Shown: one piece after another, positions 1 to 11,600 of the stretch
Layout: every line of letters starts with the position of its first letter
How positions within the stretch are numbered: the first letter of the stretch is position 1
Assembly (NCBI GenBank): GCA_002803225.1
Contig: NXFV01000933.1
Location: 1 to 32,297, forward strand
Length of the DNA stretch: 32,297 nucleotides
Source of the DNA: Gamarada debralockiae
Taxonomy: Eukaryota; Ascomycota; Leotiomycetes; Helotiales; Hyphodiscaceae
Reading direction: 5' to 3'
Made by a program: the position numbers and the translations under genes
Notes under the pieces: model-generated
Told to the model about the DNA's origin: nothing
Databases searched by the model: none
Seen by the model: only the letters and a program-made list of their open reading frames with translations

Positions 1-53
1 TCTTCTCAGATTGGATCATTCTGCTTTCAAAATCTATTTCCCCTTTCCGCATG

Positions 54-2017
54 TCAAGCCGTTAATCTCAATCCAAACGTTTCAAAGCTCTCCCAATTCT
101 CATCTTGCTCTTCACCCACCTCCCAGCCCCCCGAAATAAATCTACTGCTCCACAACCAATCCACAGAGCTATACTCATAGTTCCAAATATCACGAACGGG
201 ATGACTGTATACGTCGTAAAATCTATTCCTCAAGTCAGCACAGCCGCGAATACTGGCCAAAGTAGGCAGAAACGAAGCAGCAAACTCACAAAACCAACCG
301 CCGCTCTTCTTCACCACACCCCATAATTCTGTTCTCATAATTTGATTTGCACCCTCCCATCTCCACGGCCCAATAAGCCTAAATTTCGTATTGAAATTCG
401 GCCCCATAGCCCACGTGAAGGCAGTCTTGAACCCAAAGCCCGCCACTTCCGTGAAACTGGGCGCAGAGCCCATGTCAAGTGCTAGCTGATACGCATATGC
501 CTCATGGTCCACACCATAACTTTCATACTCTCGACGCCCGGGTGGGACGTGCAGTTTATAATCGATATCACGCGGAGGAGTTTTGGGCAGGAGATCTAGA
601 AGAGACAGCACCCAGTGTTGAGCCTGCAGCTCGGATAATGGTGGGATGGCGCCAATGCTTGGACGGACGAACCCGATAAAGGAGACGCTGGTGTCGGAGG
701 ACTTGTAAATCCCACGTCTGTCGGCTTGTAGTGGAACGGGGTACGAAGAGGAGAGAAAGGGAAAGGATTGCGAGTAGCCAGTGCAAAATATGAGGATGTC
801 GGGTTTTACGATCTTGTCTCGCATTCGAATTCCTTCTGGCCGATTGCTGGATGTGAACTTTACGATTCCTTCGTTCGATATAGAAGAAGGCCAAGGCGCC
901 AGGTCGATTGTGCGATCACCCGTGGGATGAATGGGGACATTAATGAGGAATGCTCTGATGCGGGAGAGGAACGAGGGGTTTCGGTAGGGAGCGCTGATGT
1001 AGGGCATTGCTTTTCCGGATTTGCAGAGGAAGATTGAGGATAAGTGGAATCTGTCTTTAGAGATTCCTCCAACCCATTGGTCGAGCCCTGCGCTGGTGCC
1101 GGATATCAGACAGAAGATATTCTTTGCCCACAAGTCGTACATTGCCCAAAGTAGAGAGGATTTTTGGAGAATGGGGTGAACGTAGGCTGAGTCGAAGAGA
1201 CTGGCTACTGTCGTATCGGCTGGAATGTTTCGCTGCGCTGCTGGGGATTTGTTGCGGCTGCTGAGGATTATTGGGACGGGTATCATCTGGATTTGAGTAA
1301 GTATAATTCTTCTGGGAAGCGGAGTGACTTACTTTCGGGGCATTGAAGAATCCATCACGATGGCACAATGTCACGGACTTCGTCGGAGATGTTACAGCCA
1401 AATAGGACAAATCCATAGCCGTCTCCCCGGCGCCGAGAATCATCACGTTCCTCCCCTCTCCGAAATCACTTCTGCTTTTGAACTCGGAAGAATGCAACAC
1501 CACCGGAACATTCTCGGTGCCTCTCAAGGATGGGATGTCTGGCTTGACATGGAGCCCAGAACAGACGGCCACAGCATCGCACTCCCATTCTTCGTCATTG
1601 CCGTTCTTGGAGAAGCTTATCACATGACCTCCAGATCGTCGACGAACACTGGTCACGTTTGTAGAAAGCGAAATGTGTGCCCATAGCTTGAAGTGAGTGC
1701 AGTATTCTTCGAGATAGGTGCAGAATCTTCCTGCAGAGACGAAATCCGGGTCCGAGGATGAGAATCGGAAGTCTGAAAAGGCTGTGAGGTACTTCGACGA
1801 AACGAGCTACGAGAACGTCAGACGAGATTTTCACATAAGAAGTTAGGCCTACCTCGGCGTCTTCATAAACTCGATATCGGAAAGTGCCACCTATTAAGTC
1901 TTTTGATTCGAATAATCTGGCTTCGATTGGTTCCACCGCATGGAATTCGTGGGTTGCGAGGAGGTACTTTAACGTGGCCAGACCGGATGGACCGCCTCCA
2001 ATCACGGCCACGCGCAT
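54..2017 (-). CDS. flavin-containing monooxygenase (FMO-like), 3 exons
   Basis: Model: exons 2017-1853, 1806-1333 and 1286-54 on the minus strand, with two 46-nt introns (GTAGGC...TAG and GTAAGT...CAG), both phase 0. The product is 623 residues. The N-terminus carries a Rossmann FAD motif GGGPSG (residues 8-13). A second dinucleotide motif LGAGETAMD lies near residue 179 and should bind NADPH. FCTGY at about 380-384 matches the FATGY-type motif of FMOs and N-hydroxylating monooxygenases, and VPVVLHSSEF resembles the end of the FMO signature. Enzymes of this family put oxygen on N, S or carbonyl carbon using FAD, NADPH and O2. The C-terminal 200 residues extend beyond the minimal FMO fold. The gene is divergent from the HR-PKS, so tailoring of its polyketide is a reasonable inference; the substrate cannot be read from sequence. 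The start is the ATG directly before the FAD fold. Confidence 0.88.
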
Positions 2018-3149
2018 TGTGGTTCTTTTTCACCGAAGAACTTGTATATTTTAAAGAATTGCTTAACAAACTCGACAACTCATTCCAGCAATTCAAGCCA
2101 GAACGATGAATTTATTCACAAGAATCAAACACCTTAGCGAAAGGTGGACACCCCGCAACGTTGAGGCGTCGAGCACAAGTAAATTCAATGAAATATCGAT
2201 TTTCTCGGCTTTTGGGCGAACGCTCGGACGAAATGACGGTACTTGTAAGCGGTTCAGGTACGCCACAAATAAGCCCGTGGGGTAAAAGCTCTTCACCTTG
2301 GGAGGTCGTCACTTGAACAGAACCTGATCCCTAGAGGATGCCTAGGCCGTATATCTACGTAAATATCATATCCCTCGGAAAGGTTAATGTTGGGGAACGA
2401 GTTCTGTGTAACACCAATTGTTCACGAGAACAGATTGAATACGTAAATTGGAGGAAAATCCTTCGAAGAGACCAATTAACATTCGTATGGAAGCGCTTTG
2501 ATCTCCTCAAGGCTGAATTTCTCTAATGCACCTCGAACACCTTAGAGATTGAAAGTCTTGGTAAGCGTGGTAACCGAACCTATGAGGGGCCTTTCGCCCT
2601 TTTTCGAGCTTCTGCATATTGATAGACCCTGAAGTTGATCCCTTTGGATGAAATTTCCGAGGATACCTGCATTTGATGGAGGTATTTTATGCAAATGGAG
2701 TAAGCACTGGTCTCAAAATGGACGTTGAGTCACGTGGTAAAACGCTACTTGCGCCACTTGGCAATTTTGACAAGCATTCGTTGGAAAATCTCGATCTAAC
2801 AACTACATTTCCAGCATAGCGCTGCAGCCTCCCATGTGTTTCTAGGACCCATTGAAATCTAGAATGCGCTACCAGGACGCAAGAGACGCAGTCGCTCAAG
2901 GATGGCAAGCCCACGAGAACCGTGCGGCCAAGTGGTTGCAAGGGCAGGGCAGAGGCGGTTTTCGACCACGGCTTCGGAGTTCGTGTTCTCCGTCCATGCT
3001 CTCATAAGCTCTACTTTGTATAAGTGCCTTCAGATTGGGGCAAAAACTGTGGAACTTTCCTTCTTTCGAAATTGTATGAGCTCAGGGCTAGTGTTGTGTC
3101 GATCGAGCCGATCTTATCGAAGGGACGCGTCGGCACGGTCGCCTAAGAT
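2018..3149. promoter_or_regulatory. divergent FMO/HR-PKS intergenic region
   Basis: These 1132 bases separate the divergent FMO and PKS start codons and must hold both promoters. I see no convincing gene: the short frames here have no recognisable motifs. A TATA-like TTTGTATAAG lies near 3015-3024, about 130 bases before the PKS ATG, and a CCAAT lies near 2471. Both are weak evidence. I could not identify a clear paired CGG/CCG site for a pathway-specific Zn2Cys6 regulator. Confidence 0.4.
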
Positions 3150-6100
3150 ATGGCGCATTTTGGGGGAGATGCTTCAATGCCAATTGCGGTGATTGGCATG
3201 GGATGTCGTTTTCCTGGGGATGCGACCTCTCCAGATCGCCTTTGGGAGCTCCTTGTCAACGGGCGCAATGCTTGGTCGGAATTTCCTCAAAACAGGATCA
3301 ATATTGATGGATTTTACCATCCTAGTGGTGACAGACAGGGTTCGGTATGAATGAATTACTCCTCATTAAGGCAGTCGGCTGAGAAATCGCGGTTAGATAT
3401 GCTTCAAAGGAGGCCACTTCCTCAAGGATGATGTTGCGGCTTGGGACGCACCGGTACGTTTTCTCAACCGAAGTGAACGATTCCCGCTGAACATTAAAGT
3501 TGCATTTACTAACATTTTGGCATCGAAGTTCTTTTCAACAACAGCCCACGAGGCGGCGGCAATGGATCCTCAGCAACGGATTCTGCTCGAAGTCTCGTAT
3601 GAAGCATTTGAGAATGGTAAGAGACGTTTTTGACAGGAGAGAATCTGACTGACGATTGAATTGAATAGCCGGTATCCCAATGGAACGTCTTCCAGGAAGT
3701 GCCACTGCTGTATACTGTGGATCTTTTGTCAAAGGTAGGACTTACGTAACTACAATTCTCCCAGCGAAGTCTAACGTATATTAGATTACGAGCAGATCGT
3801 TCTCCGAGATCCAGACTACTCTGTGAGTTGCTAAGAAACCATAGGGCTCTCGACTGTCAAACTTTGTCTTAGTATTAGTGCTAAATTTGGATGTCTACAG
3901 CCACAGTACGCAGCGACAGGAAATGGCATTGCCATTATGTCAAACAGGATATCCTGGTTCTATGACCTCAAGGGCCCATCCATGACTTTGGATACTGGCT
4001 GTAGTGCAAGCCTGGTTGGAGTCCATCTTGCTTGCCAGAATCTTAGAAGTAGAGAGTCAACAATGGTAAGTACGCTACCGTCGCTGTGAGATTTCCCAGA
4101 CTCATGCCCAATCAGGCTATAGCGATGGGAGCCGGTCTAATTTTGACTCCATCTACTATGATGCCAATGACTGCCCTGAACTTCCTCAGCCCCGACGGAA
4201 AATGCTTCACCTTCGATGAACGAGCGAATGGGTACGGACGTGGTGAGGGCATTGGAGCTGTCGTATTGAAACCTCTCGAGGCTGCTTTGAGGGACAACGA
4301 CACGATTCGTGCTGTCATTCGAGGTTCAGGAGTGAATCAAGACGGACGAACTCCTGGAATCACTATGCCTAGCAAGGATGCTCAAGCAATGAACATTCGT
4401 GCTGTCTACAAAGCAGCTGGCCTGGGATATGACCAAACAGCCTACTTTGAGGCTCACGGTACGGGTACCCAAGCAGGGGACCCGACGGAACTGGGAGCGA
4501 TTTCAGAAACTTTCGCAGAAACGCGCCACTCAGGCGATCCAATCTTTGTGGGATCCGTCAAAACCAACATTGGCCATTTGGAAGGCTGCGCCGGTATCGC
4601 CGGGCTTGTCAAGGGTGTTTTGATGTTGGAAAATGGTCTGGTACCATCGAACCTTTATTTTGAGAAAGTCAATCCCAAGATCGACTTGGATGCTTGGAAA
4701 ATCAAGGCCAGTCAATATGTCAAGCGGAATTTGAATCTGTTTCTGACATAGCAACAGGTCCCAACGAGTCTTACACCATGGCCAATAGATGGACTTCGTC
4801 GGGTAAGCATAAATTGTTTCGGATTTGGTGGAACTAATGCGCATATTATCTTGGACGATGCACTTCACTATCTGGCTGAACGTAACCTGAAGGGGAAACA
4901 CTCGTCAGTTAATCTATCACTCTCTCCTACGCCATCGCTGGTTGATTCTGGGATCGAAGTGGCCAGCCAACCCTCTGATCTGGCTTCGGATGGGAAGCCA
5001 GTGCCGTCGGCCCAAAGAAACATGTTGTATGTGCTATCGTCACACGAAGAGCACGGAATCTCTCGCTTGTCCACAGCATACTCTAAGTATCTGGACGCGA
5101 AATGTACTCCTGAGCTCTACGATGAGGAGGAAGAACAACTTGGCTCAAAACTTGCCTACACGCTTTCTTGTCGGCGGAGCAAGCTTCCTTGGAAATCATT
5201 CCTCGTATCCTCATCCGTTAGGAAATTCGCCTCTCAAATTCAAGAGGATTTATCGAAACCTGTCAGGTCTTCTCAAGTGCCCAATCTTACATTTGTCTTC
5301 AGTGGTCAAGGGGCGCAGTGGTTTGGAATGGGTCGAGAGTTACTGCAGTATGAGCGATTCTCAAAATGCTTGCAAGAGGCCGATACCTACATGAAAACCA
5401 TTGGCAGCGAGTGGTCTCTCATGACGGAACTCTTGAAAGACGAAAACACTTCAATCATCAGCCTGCCGCGAATAAGTCAGCCTTTGTGCACAGCACTCCA
5501 AGTCGCTCTGGTCGACTTGCTCAAATATTGGGATATTGAGCCTCATGCTGTCGTGGGTCATTCATCTGGCGAGATCGCAGCAGCGTATGCTCTCGGAGCG
5601 CTATCAAGAGAGGATGCCTGGAAATTAGCTTTCCACCGTGGCCGCTTGACAAGTGCGATCAAATACCTCAATCCAAATCTCAAAGGCCGCATGATAGCTG
5701 TCGCACTCTCCAAAGAAGCGGCGGAAAAGTTCATCGGGAATTTAAAGTGCGGCACGGCCATTGTTGCTTGCATCAACAGTCCTGAGAATGTGACTATATC
5801 CGGCGACGAAAGTGCCGTTCTGGAGATCGAAAAAGTTCTTGCCGCCGAGGGTATCTTCGCTCGTCTTCTCAAAGTCGAAAATGCTTACCATTCATTCCAT
5901 ATGAAGGCCATTGAGCATCATTATCTCCAAGCTATTCGAGATATTCACTTATTACCAATCCTACCTGGGAGAGTAATGTTCTCGTCTGTAACAGGAAAGA
6001 TTATTGAGAGCGAGGAGCTTGGACCTGATTATTGGGCTCGAAATTTGGTTTCCCCAGTCAAATTCTCAGAGGCTATGAGCTCTCTACTACATTTCAAGAC

Positions 6101-9100
6101 TCGCAAACCGGATATTTTGCTTGAATTGGGTCCGCATGCGGTGCTGCAGGCTCCGCTAAAGCAGATTTTGGATGCCGATACCAAACCAAACTCTCGACCT
6201 ATGTGTTTTTCTATGCTCTATCGAGGCAAAGACGCAGTCGCCACTTCTCTTGAAACAGTTGGTCATATCTGGACTCATGGATATCCAGTGAATCTGGAGC
6301 TGGCGAACAAAATGTGAAATTCTTGCCTCTAGTCTGACTGTTGATTTGCTAACTTGAAAAGCTCATCGAACGAAAGTCCAGGTTTCTTGACAAATCTACC
6401 TACATATCCGTGGAATCATACCAAAACCTATTGGCATGAAAGCCATCTCGGAAGCGTCTATCGCTTTCGAAAACATGGACGAGAAGATTTGATCGGAGCT
6501 CCCACAGTTGAGGCGACATTCTTCGAACCTCGATGGCGTGGATTTATCCGGGTTTCTGAGAACCCATGGGTTCAAGATCATCAAGTACAAAACACAATCA
6601 TTTATCCCGCTGCTGGCATGATGACCATGGTCTTTGAGGGAGCCCGACAGATCCAAGATGAATGTCATCAAGTAGAAGGTTACGAGATATCTAACATGAG
6701 CATCGACAAGGCGATGATCATCCCGACATCAGCTCATGGATTAGAGACCTCATTGAATATGAAACGCCACGAGTCTCGGGGATCACCTGATCCCGGCAAA
6801 GTTGAGATTTTTGACTTCACGATATATTCGAAGCTCCTGGACGCAGCGTGGCAAAAGAACTGCAGCGGATCGTTGAATATCCAATACAAACCTGTCACTG
6901 AATATCCGGGAATGGACGATATGTCATCGGATCTGAACGAATACCGCAAGAACTACTTATCCCACCAAAAGACATGCACCGAAACCATCCCAGCACGGCA
7001 ACTTTACGAGGCCTTGGAAACGATCGGAATGAAATATGGCCCAACTTTCCAAAACATTACGTCAGTTCGAAAGAAAGACAACGTCAGCTGCACCGCAGTC
7101 CGCATACCAGACACTAAATCTCGGATGCCAGGAAAGTACGAGTATCCGCATTTGATACATCCAGCAACTCTGGATGCCATGTTTCAAACAGTATTTGTAG
7201 CTGGAAATGAGCCAATGGTCCCGTCGCACGTGCAAAGTCTCTTCATCTCCGCTGATTTCCCTGAAGGCGCAGAGGCAGAACTGCGAGGATACTCAATTGC
7301 TTCGAGAAAGGGACTTCGGGATGCAATGGGAAATATCGTAATGTCTGATGGATCTTGGTATAAACCGAAACTTGTTGTCAAAAACCTCCATTTCACGGCT
7401 TTGTCGACTGCCTCTGATGACACGGCCAAACATGGATTTCTGCCTAACCATCATAACCTGTGCGCGGAGCTTTTTTGGAAAGAAGATGTCACGACCGCCA
7501 ATCCCACGTCGTTGTCAGAATGGCTCGAGTTGGTTTCATACAAAAATCCTGCTATGAATGTCTTGGATACCTGCTGTGGGAATACTGATGCGATGTTCTT
7601 GAGACTCAAGGTCCTTGGAGGGCAGAATGGCGCGAACCCCCAATTCTCAAAATACACCTTCTCGAATATCAGCGATGAAGACCTTGGACGCGACCGAAGT
7701 CTTTTGGAGAATTGGCCTGATTATGTCAACTTCAAACTACTGGACCCCGCGACTGATATATCGAAGCAAGGATTCAAGCCGCGCTCCTTCGACCTTGTCT
7801 TTGCAAATACTACCGATGCCATTGTTTTAAACTCCCTGAGAGGACTACTCAGACTCGATGGAAGGCTTGCACTCATGAGCCCTATTCCAGCTTCAGAGAG
7901 GGAGCATAACAGAAGCGATGATGACGAAGACCAGACAGATCTTCCGTATAAAAACGCGTCGTTGGTTGCTACCGACATTAAACAGGATCCATTGCTTCTC
8001 GACGTGGCAGACTCCCAGCCCGATCTCATTCTCAAAGATGATATTGGAAGAGAGAACTTGATAGTCAGAGTATTCCTTCCAAATTCCAAGGCGACGCCGG
8101 CAGTTCCCTTGGGTTCTCACGAGGTTTTGATTCTGTTACCAGTCGATCCATCTCCCAAACTGCAAGGGTTATCTATCAGACTCACGGAAGCACTCTTGCT
8201 CGCAGGCGCGAAAGTCGCTTCTTCCACGCTGACCAATTCCAAAGTATCATTTTCTGCGAAGCTATGCTTAGCTCTCGTAGAAGTAGAATCTTCACTTGTC
8301 TTCAACTGGACGGAGGACGAATTTCAAGCTTTTCGCTCTATGATCGCAGACTCAAAAGGATGCTTGTGGGTCACCAAGGGAGGACAAATGAATTCCAAAT
8401 CACCATTCGCAGCCCCAATCACTGCTCTCTTCAGGACCATCCGATCGGAAGACCCACAGAAAGTCGTCGTCACTTTGGACCTAGATACTGAGACTGACCT
8501 CACTTCTGATTCAACCGGGCGAGCTATCTTATGTACGTTCCTCAAATCCTTTGATTCTCAGGAACCATCAGAGGAGATGGAGTATGCCGAGTACGACGGC
8601 AAAATATTCATCCCAAGGGCTATTCTTGAAGAAGAATTGAGTTCACGAATTGAACATGACGGAAAACCTCGCGCTCCGAAACTCCAACCCTTATTCCAAA
8701 CTGAAAGGCCGTTGCACTTGGAAGTTGGCACACTGGGAAAGCTGGATTCTCTTCATTTCAATGACGATACTTGCGCCTTGCTACCACTAAACTCTCGAGA
8801 CGTGGAGATTCGAGTACTAGCAATCGGAATCAATCAGCTCGATGTGAGGACAGCACTTGGTCAGACAACACGTGATACGATTGGATCAGATATTGCTGGC
8901 ATTGTGACGAGACTTGGCTCAGATGTGTCGAAGTTTAAGACTGGAGACAGAGTAATTACGATTGTACCGGGTGCATTCAAGACTCTTGTGCGCAATCATG
9001 AGTCGGCCGTCCAGCCAATCCCGGATGAGGTGACTTTCGAGAGTGCAGCTTCACTTCCTACGGATCTCATAACGGCATACTATGCAATTATCACAGTTGG

Positions 9101-10938
9101 AAGATTACAAGGAGGAGAGTCCATCTTCATTAATGGTGGAGCTGATAGCTTTGTGAACATTGCTGTTCAGATTGCGAAGAACATTGGCGCTGAGATATTC
9201 GTTACGGCTACCAGCTCAGAGGAGCGAACGACCTTACCCGAGACTGTTGGAATTCAAGATGGTCATGTTTTCGACAGTAGTACTACCCTTCCTCATAATA
9301 TACCGCAGGGAATGAGATTCGACTTGATCTTGAATTCCTTAAAGGGCAATCTTCATACTCAAGCCTGGGATCACGTTCGAGAGTGTAAGTCAAATGGTAT
9401 TTGATTTGAATAGATAAAGCTGACATACTCACCTAGATGGGCGATTTATTGATATCAATATGGATCAAAATCAAACGAACAATTCTATACAGCAAGTTTC
9501 ACGCCTCGCAAACGTCACATACACAGCGGTTGATCTCGGCCATATGATCAAGTCGAACACGCTGTTGATATCCCGACTCCTCAAATCCACGCTCGAAATG
9601 GCCAGAGCTGGACTCATTCAACAATCGATGCCATTGAAGGCCTTCAACTTCTCAGAAATCTCAGTAGCCTTCCAGAAAGCGAACGACCCGAAACAAACAA
9701 CCAAAGTGATCCTGAAAGCAAGCGAGGACGACATAGTCCCCGTCGTACCCCGTGACGAACATCCCCTCAGGTTGGCATCGGATGCAACCTACGTCCTAGT
9801 AGGAGGCCTCGGCGGTCTCGGCAGAAGTCTTTCCGGACTCCTCATCGAACACGGCGCCAAAAACCTTGCTTTCTTCTCCAGGTCAGGCGCGGTATCTTCA
9901 CCGCAACTCGGATTTCTTTCCTCGCTCAAACTCCAGAATATCAATGCACAAGTCTACAAATGCGACATCTGCGACGAGGCCCAGCTCGCAGCAGCCATCA
10001 AAGAGTGCTCAGAAGAAATGCCATCCATCCGCGGCGTGATACAAGGAGCTGCTGTGATCAGAGACGCGATCTTCGAGAATATGACCTACGACGACTGGGT
10101 CTCTGCAACCCGCCCCAAAATCCAAGGGAGTTGGAATCTCCACGTTTTGCTACCACAAGACCTTGATTTCTTCGTCTTCCTCTCCTCGTCCGCTGGCGTG
10201 ATAGGTGCCCGTGGACAGGCGAACTACGCTGCGGGCAATGCGTTCCAAGATTCGTTGGCGTTCTATCGACGGGGTAAAGGTATGAAGGCCGCGAGTCTGG
10301 ATCTAGGTCCTATTCTAGGCGTTGGTATGGTTGCCGAGGATGAGGCCACGCTCGATATCCTTCGCTCATCTGGGTTTTTGGGGATAAGGGAGAAGGATTT
10401 TCACATTTTAGTAACTGCGGCGGTGACGGGTTATACCCAGGACGGCAATATCACGCCGGCACAAGTGATTGTTGGCACCGGGACCGGCGGTCTTATCAAA
10501 CAGAATGGCGTTGCTGATCCTTATTGGCATGCGTCTCCCATGTTCTCCATCATGCGCGGTGTTGATCTTCCTTCGTCATCCTCAGACGCCTCTTCGAACG
10601 ACATCGTCTCCATGCAAGATCTCCTCATAGCTTCGACCTCACTTGGAGAAGCTACAGTAATTGTAACGGAAGGCCTTGCACAGTTGCTGGCAAAGAGCAT
10701 GAATATGCTGCCAGCGGACCTGGATACAGGGAAGCCTGCTAATGCTTATGGCGTTGATTCCCTGGTAGCTGTTGGGACGCGGAATTGGATTTTCAGGGAG
10801 ACGGGCGTTGATGTCTCCGTCTTTGAGATTTTGAGCGAGAACTCGATTGCTCAAATGGCGGAGACAATCGCTATGAAATCCAGGTATGTGGCGACGGAAC
10901 TGAAGGTCGAGGGTTCCGAAGAGAGGGCTGTCCGGTAA
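3150..10938 (+). CDS. highly reducing type I polyketide synthase (KS-AT-DH-degenerate MT-degenerate ER-KR-ACP)
   Basis: Ten-exon model: 3150-3344, 3397-3453, 3529-3616, 3669-3734, 3785-3822, 3901-4065, 4116-4706, 4758-6313, 6362-9384, 9437-10938; 2426 residues. KS (about 9-430) has DTGCSAS with Cys182, His317 in EAHGTGT and His357 in NIGHLEG. AT (about 580-890) has GHSSG with Ser669. DH (about 955-1265) has His992 and Asp1190; the HxxxGxxxxP motif has Asn instead of Gly. The methyltransferase region (about 1300-1440) reads [10 protein letters not shown] where an ExGxGxG SAM loop is expected. The ER (about 1703-1990) lacks the usual GGVGQ nucleotide loop. KR (from about 2045) has GGLGGLG, Tyr2190 and Asn2194. 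ACP Ser2368 lies in YGVDSL. There is no release domain. Six of nine introns fall in the first kilobase. The intron at 4707-4757 needs a GC donor. ATG at 3177 is an alternative start. Confidence 0.93.
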
Positions 10939-11266
10939 TCTTTGAACGCCTTTGAAAGTTTCTAGCTATTGTCACGCCTGCAGTCTTAGGAACCCTCCTA
11001 GGAGAAAGCCATTACTTAGTTCGACGACGAGTTTTAAATTTGAAAGAGCATAAAAACAATTGCGCAGATACTTCTGAGTCGATGGTTCAAAGGAAACTAA
11101 AACATGTCGACAACGGATTATCTTCAACATGAGTACCTTATCCACGAGTTGCTCAATCTCGTTAGTAATTGTTCTTCGGCGTATTTCATGCAATACTATA
11201 TACTTGAAACATGATATTTTGCTCGTCGTTCGGTGTGTCACACTCCGAATGTGTTTCAACCACCAA
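10939..11266. other. PKS 3' flank, no gene seen
   Basis: AT-rich sequence after the PKS stop. The longest open frames (112 aa on the minus strand, 70 aa on the plus strand) have no recognisable domain or start context, and I treat them as chance. Part of it could be a 3' continuation of the small secreted-peptide gene on the minus strand, because a TACTAAC-like branch motif reads on that strand near 11161. Confidence 0.4.
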
Positions 11267-11413
11267 TTATTTGTGCGCGTAAGTCCAACACTCACACGAC
11301 AGCCTACCATGAATGTTGGATCGAGCCGGCGATGTATTTAGACTTCCAGCTGAAACGGCGGTGAAGGCTAACGAGACGAGGAGGAGTTTTGCTGTGTAAC
11401 CTGAGATTGGCAT
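11267..11413 (-). CDS. possible small secreted peptide, 48 aa
   Basis: An ATG at 11413 on the minus strand opens a 48-codon frame ending at TAA 11269-11267. The N-terminus looks like a signal peptide: a short polar start with one Lys, then the hydrophobic run LLLVSLAFTAVSA. A likely cleavage site follows the Ala-Gly junction near residue 22. The mature part would be about 26 residues, with two Cys (CEC) and aromatic and His residues near the end. A GTGAGT at 11295-11290 could be a splice donor, so the real gene may continue leftward with a different C-terminus; I found no in-frame continuation that convinced me. The peptide lies between the PKS and the kinase pseudogene and is convergent with the PKS. 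I do not recognise a family. A chance frame is a real possibility. Confidence 0.33.
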   Translation of the reverse strand: MPISGYTAKLLLVSLAFTAVSAGSLNTSPARSNIHGRLSCECWTYAHK

Positions 11414-11600
11414 TGTAGTCGTATGGGTTGAAAGGAATTTCTTTTCTTAATAGAACCACTTTAGAACATCCGCTTGCATCGCCTCTTCCACACACGGAGT
11501 ATCCATGCTCCACAGTTCACCGATTGACAAGCACCAGAATTATCACCCTACTCACAAGGACTCTAGATCAGTTGCGTCTAGAGGGTATTTAGATATCACG

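Noticed and set aside
2018..3149. Small frames between FMO and PKS as extra cluster genes
   Set aside because: None has a recognisable domain, signal peptide or splice pattern; the region is best explained as a shared promoter.
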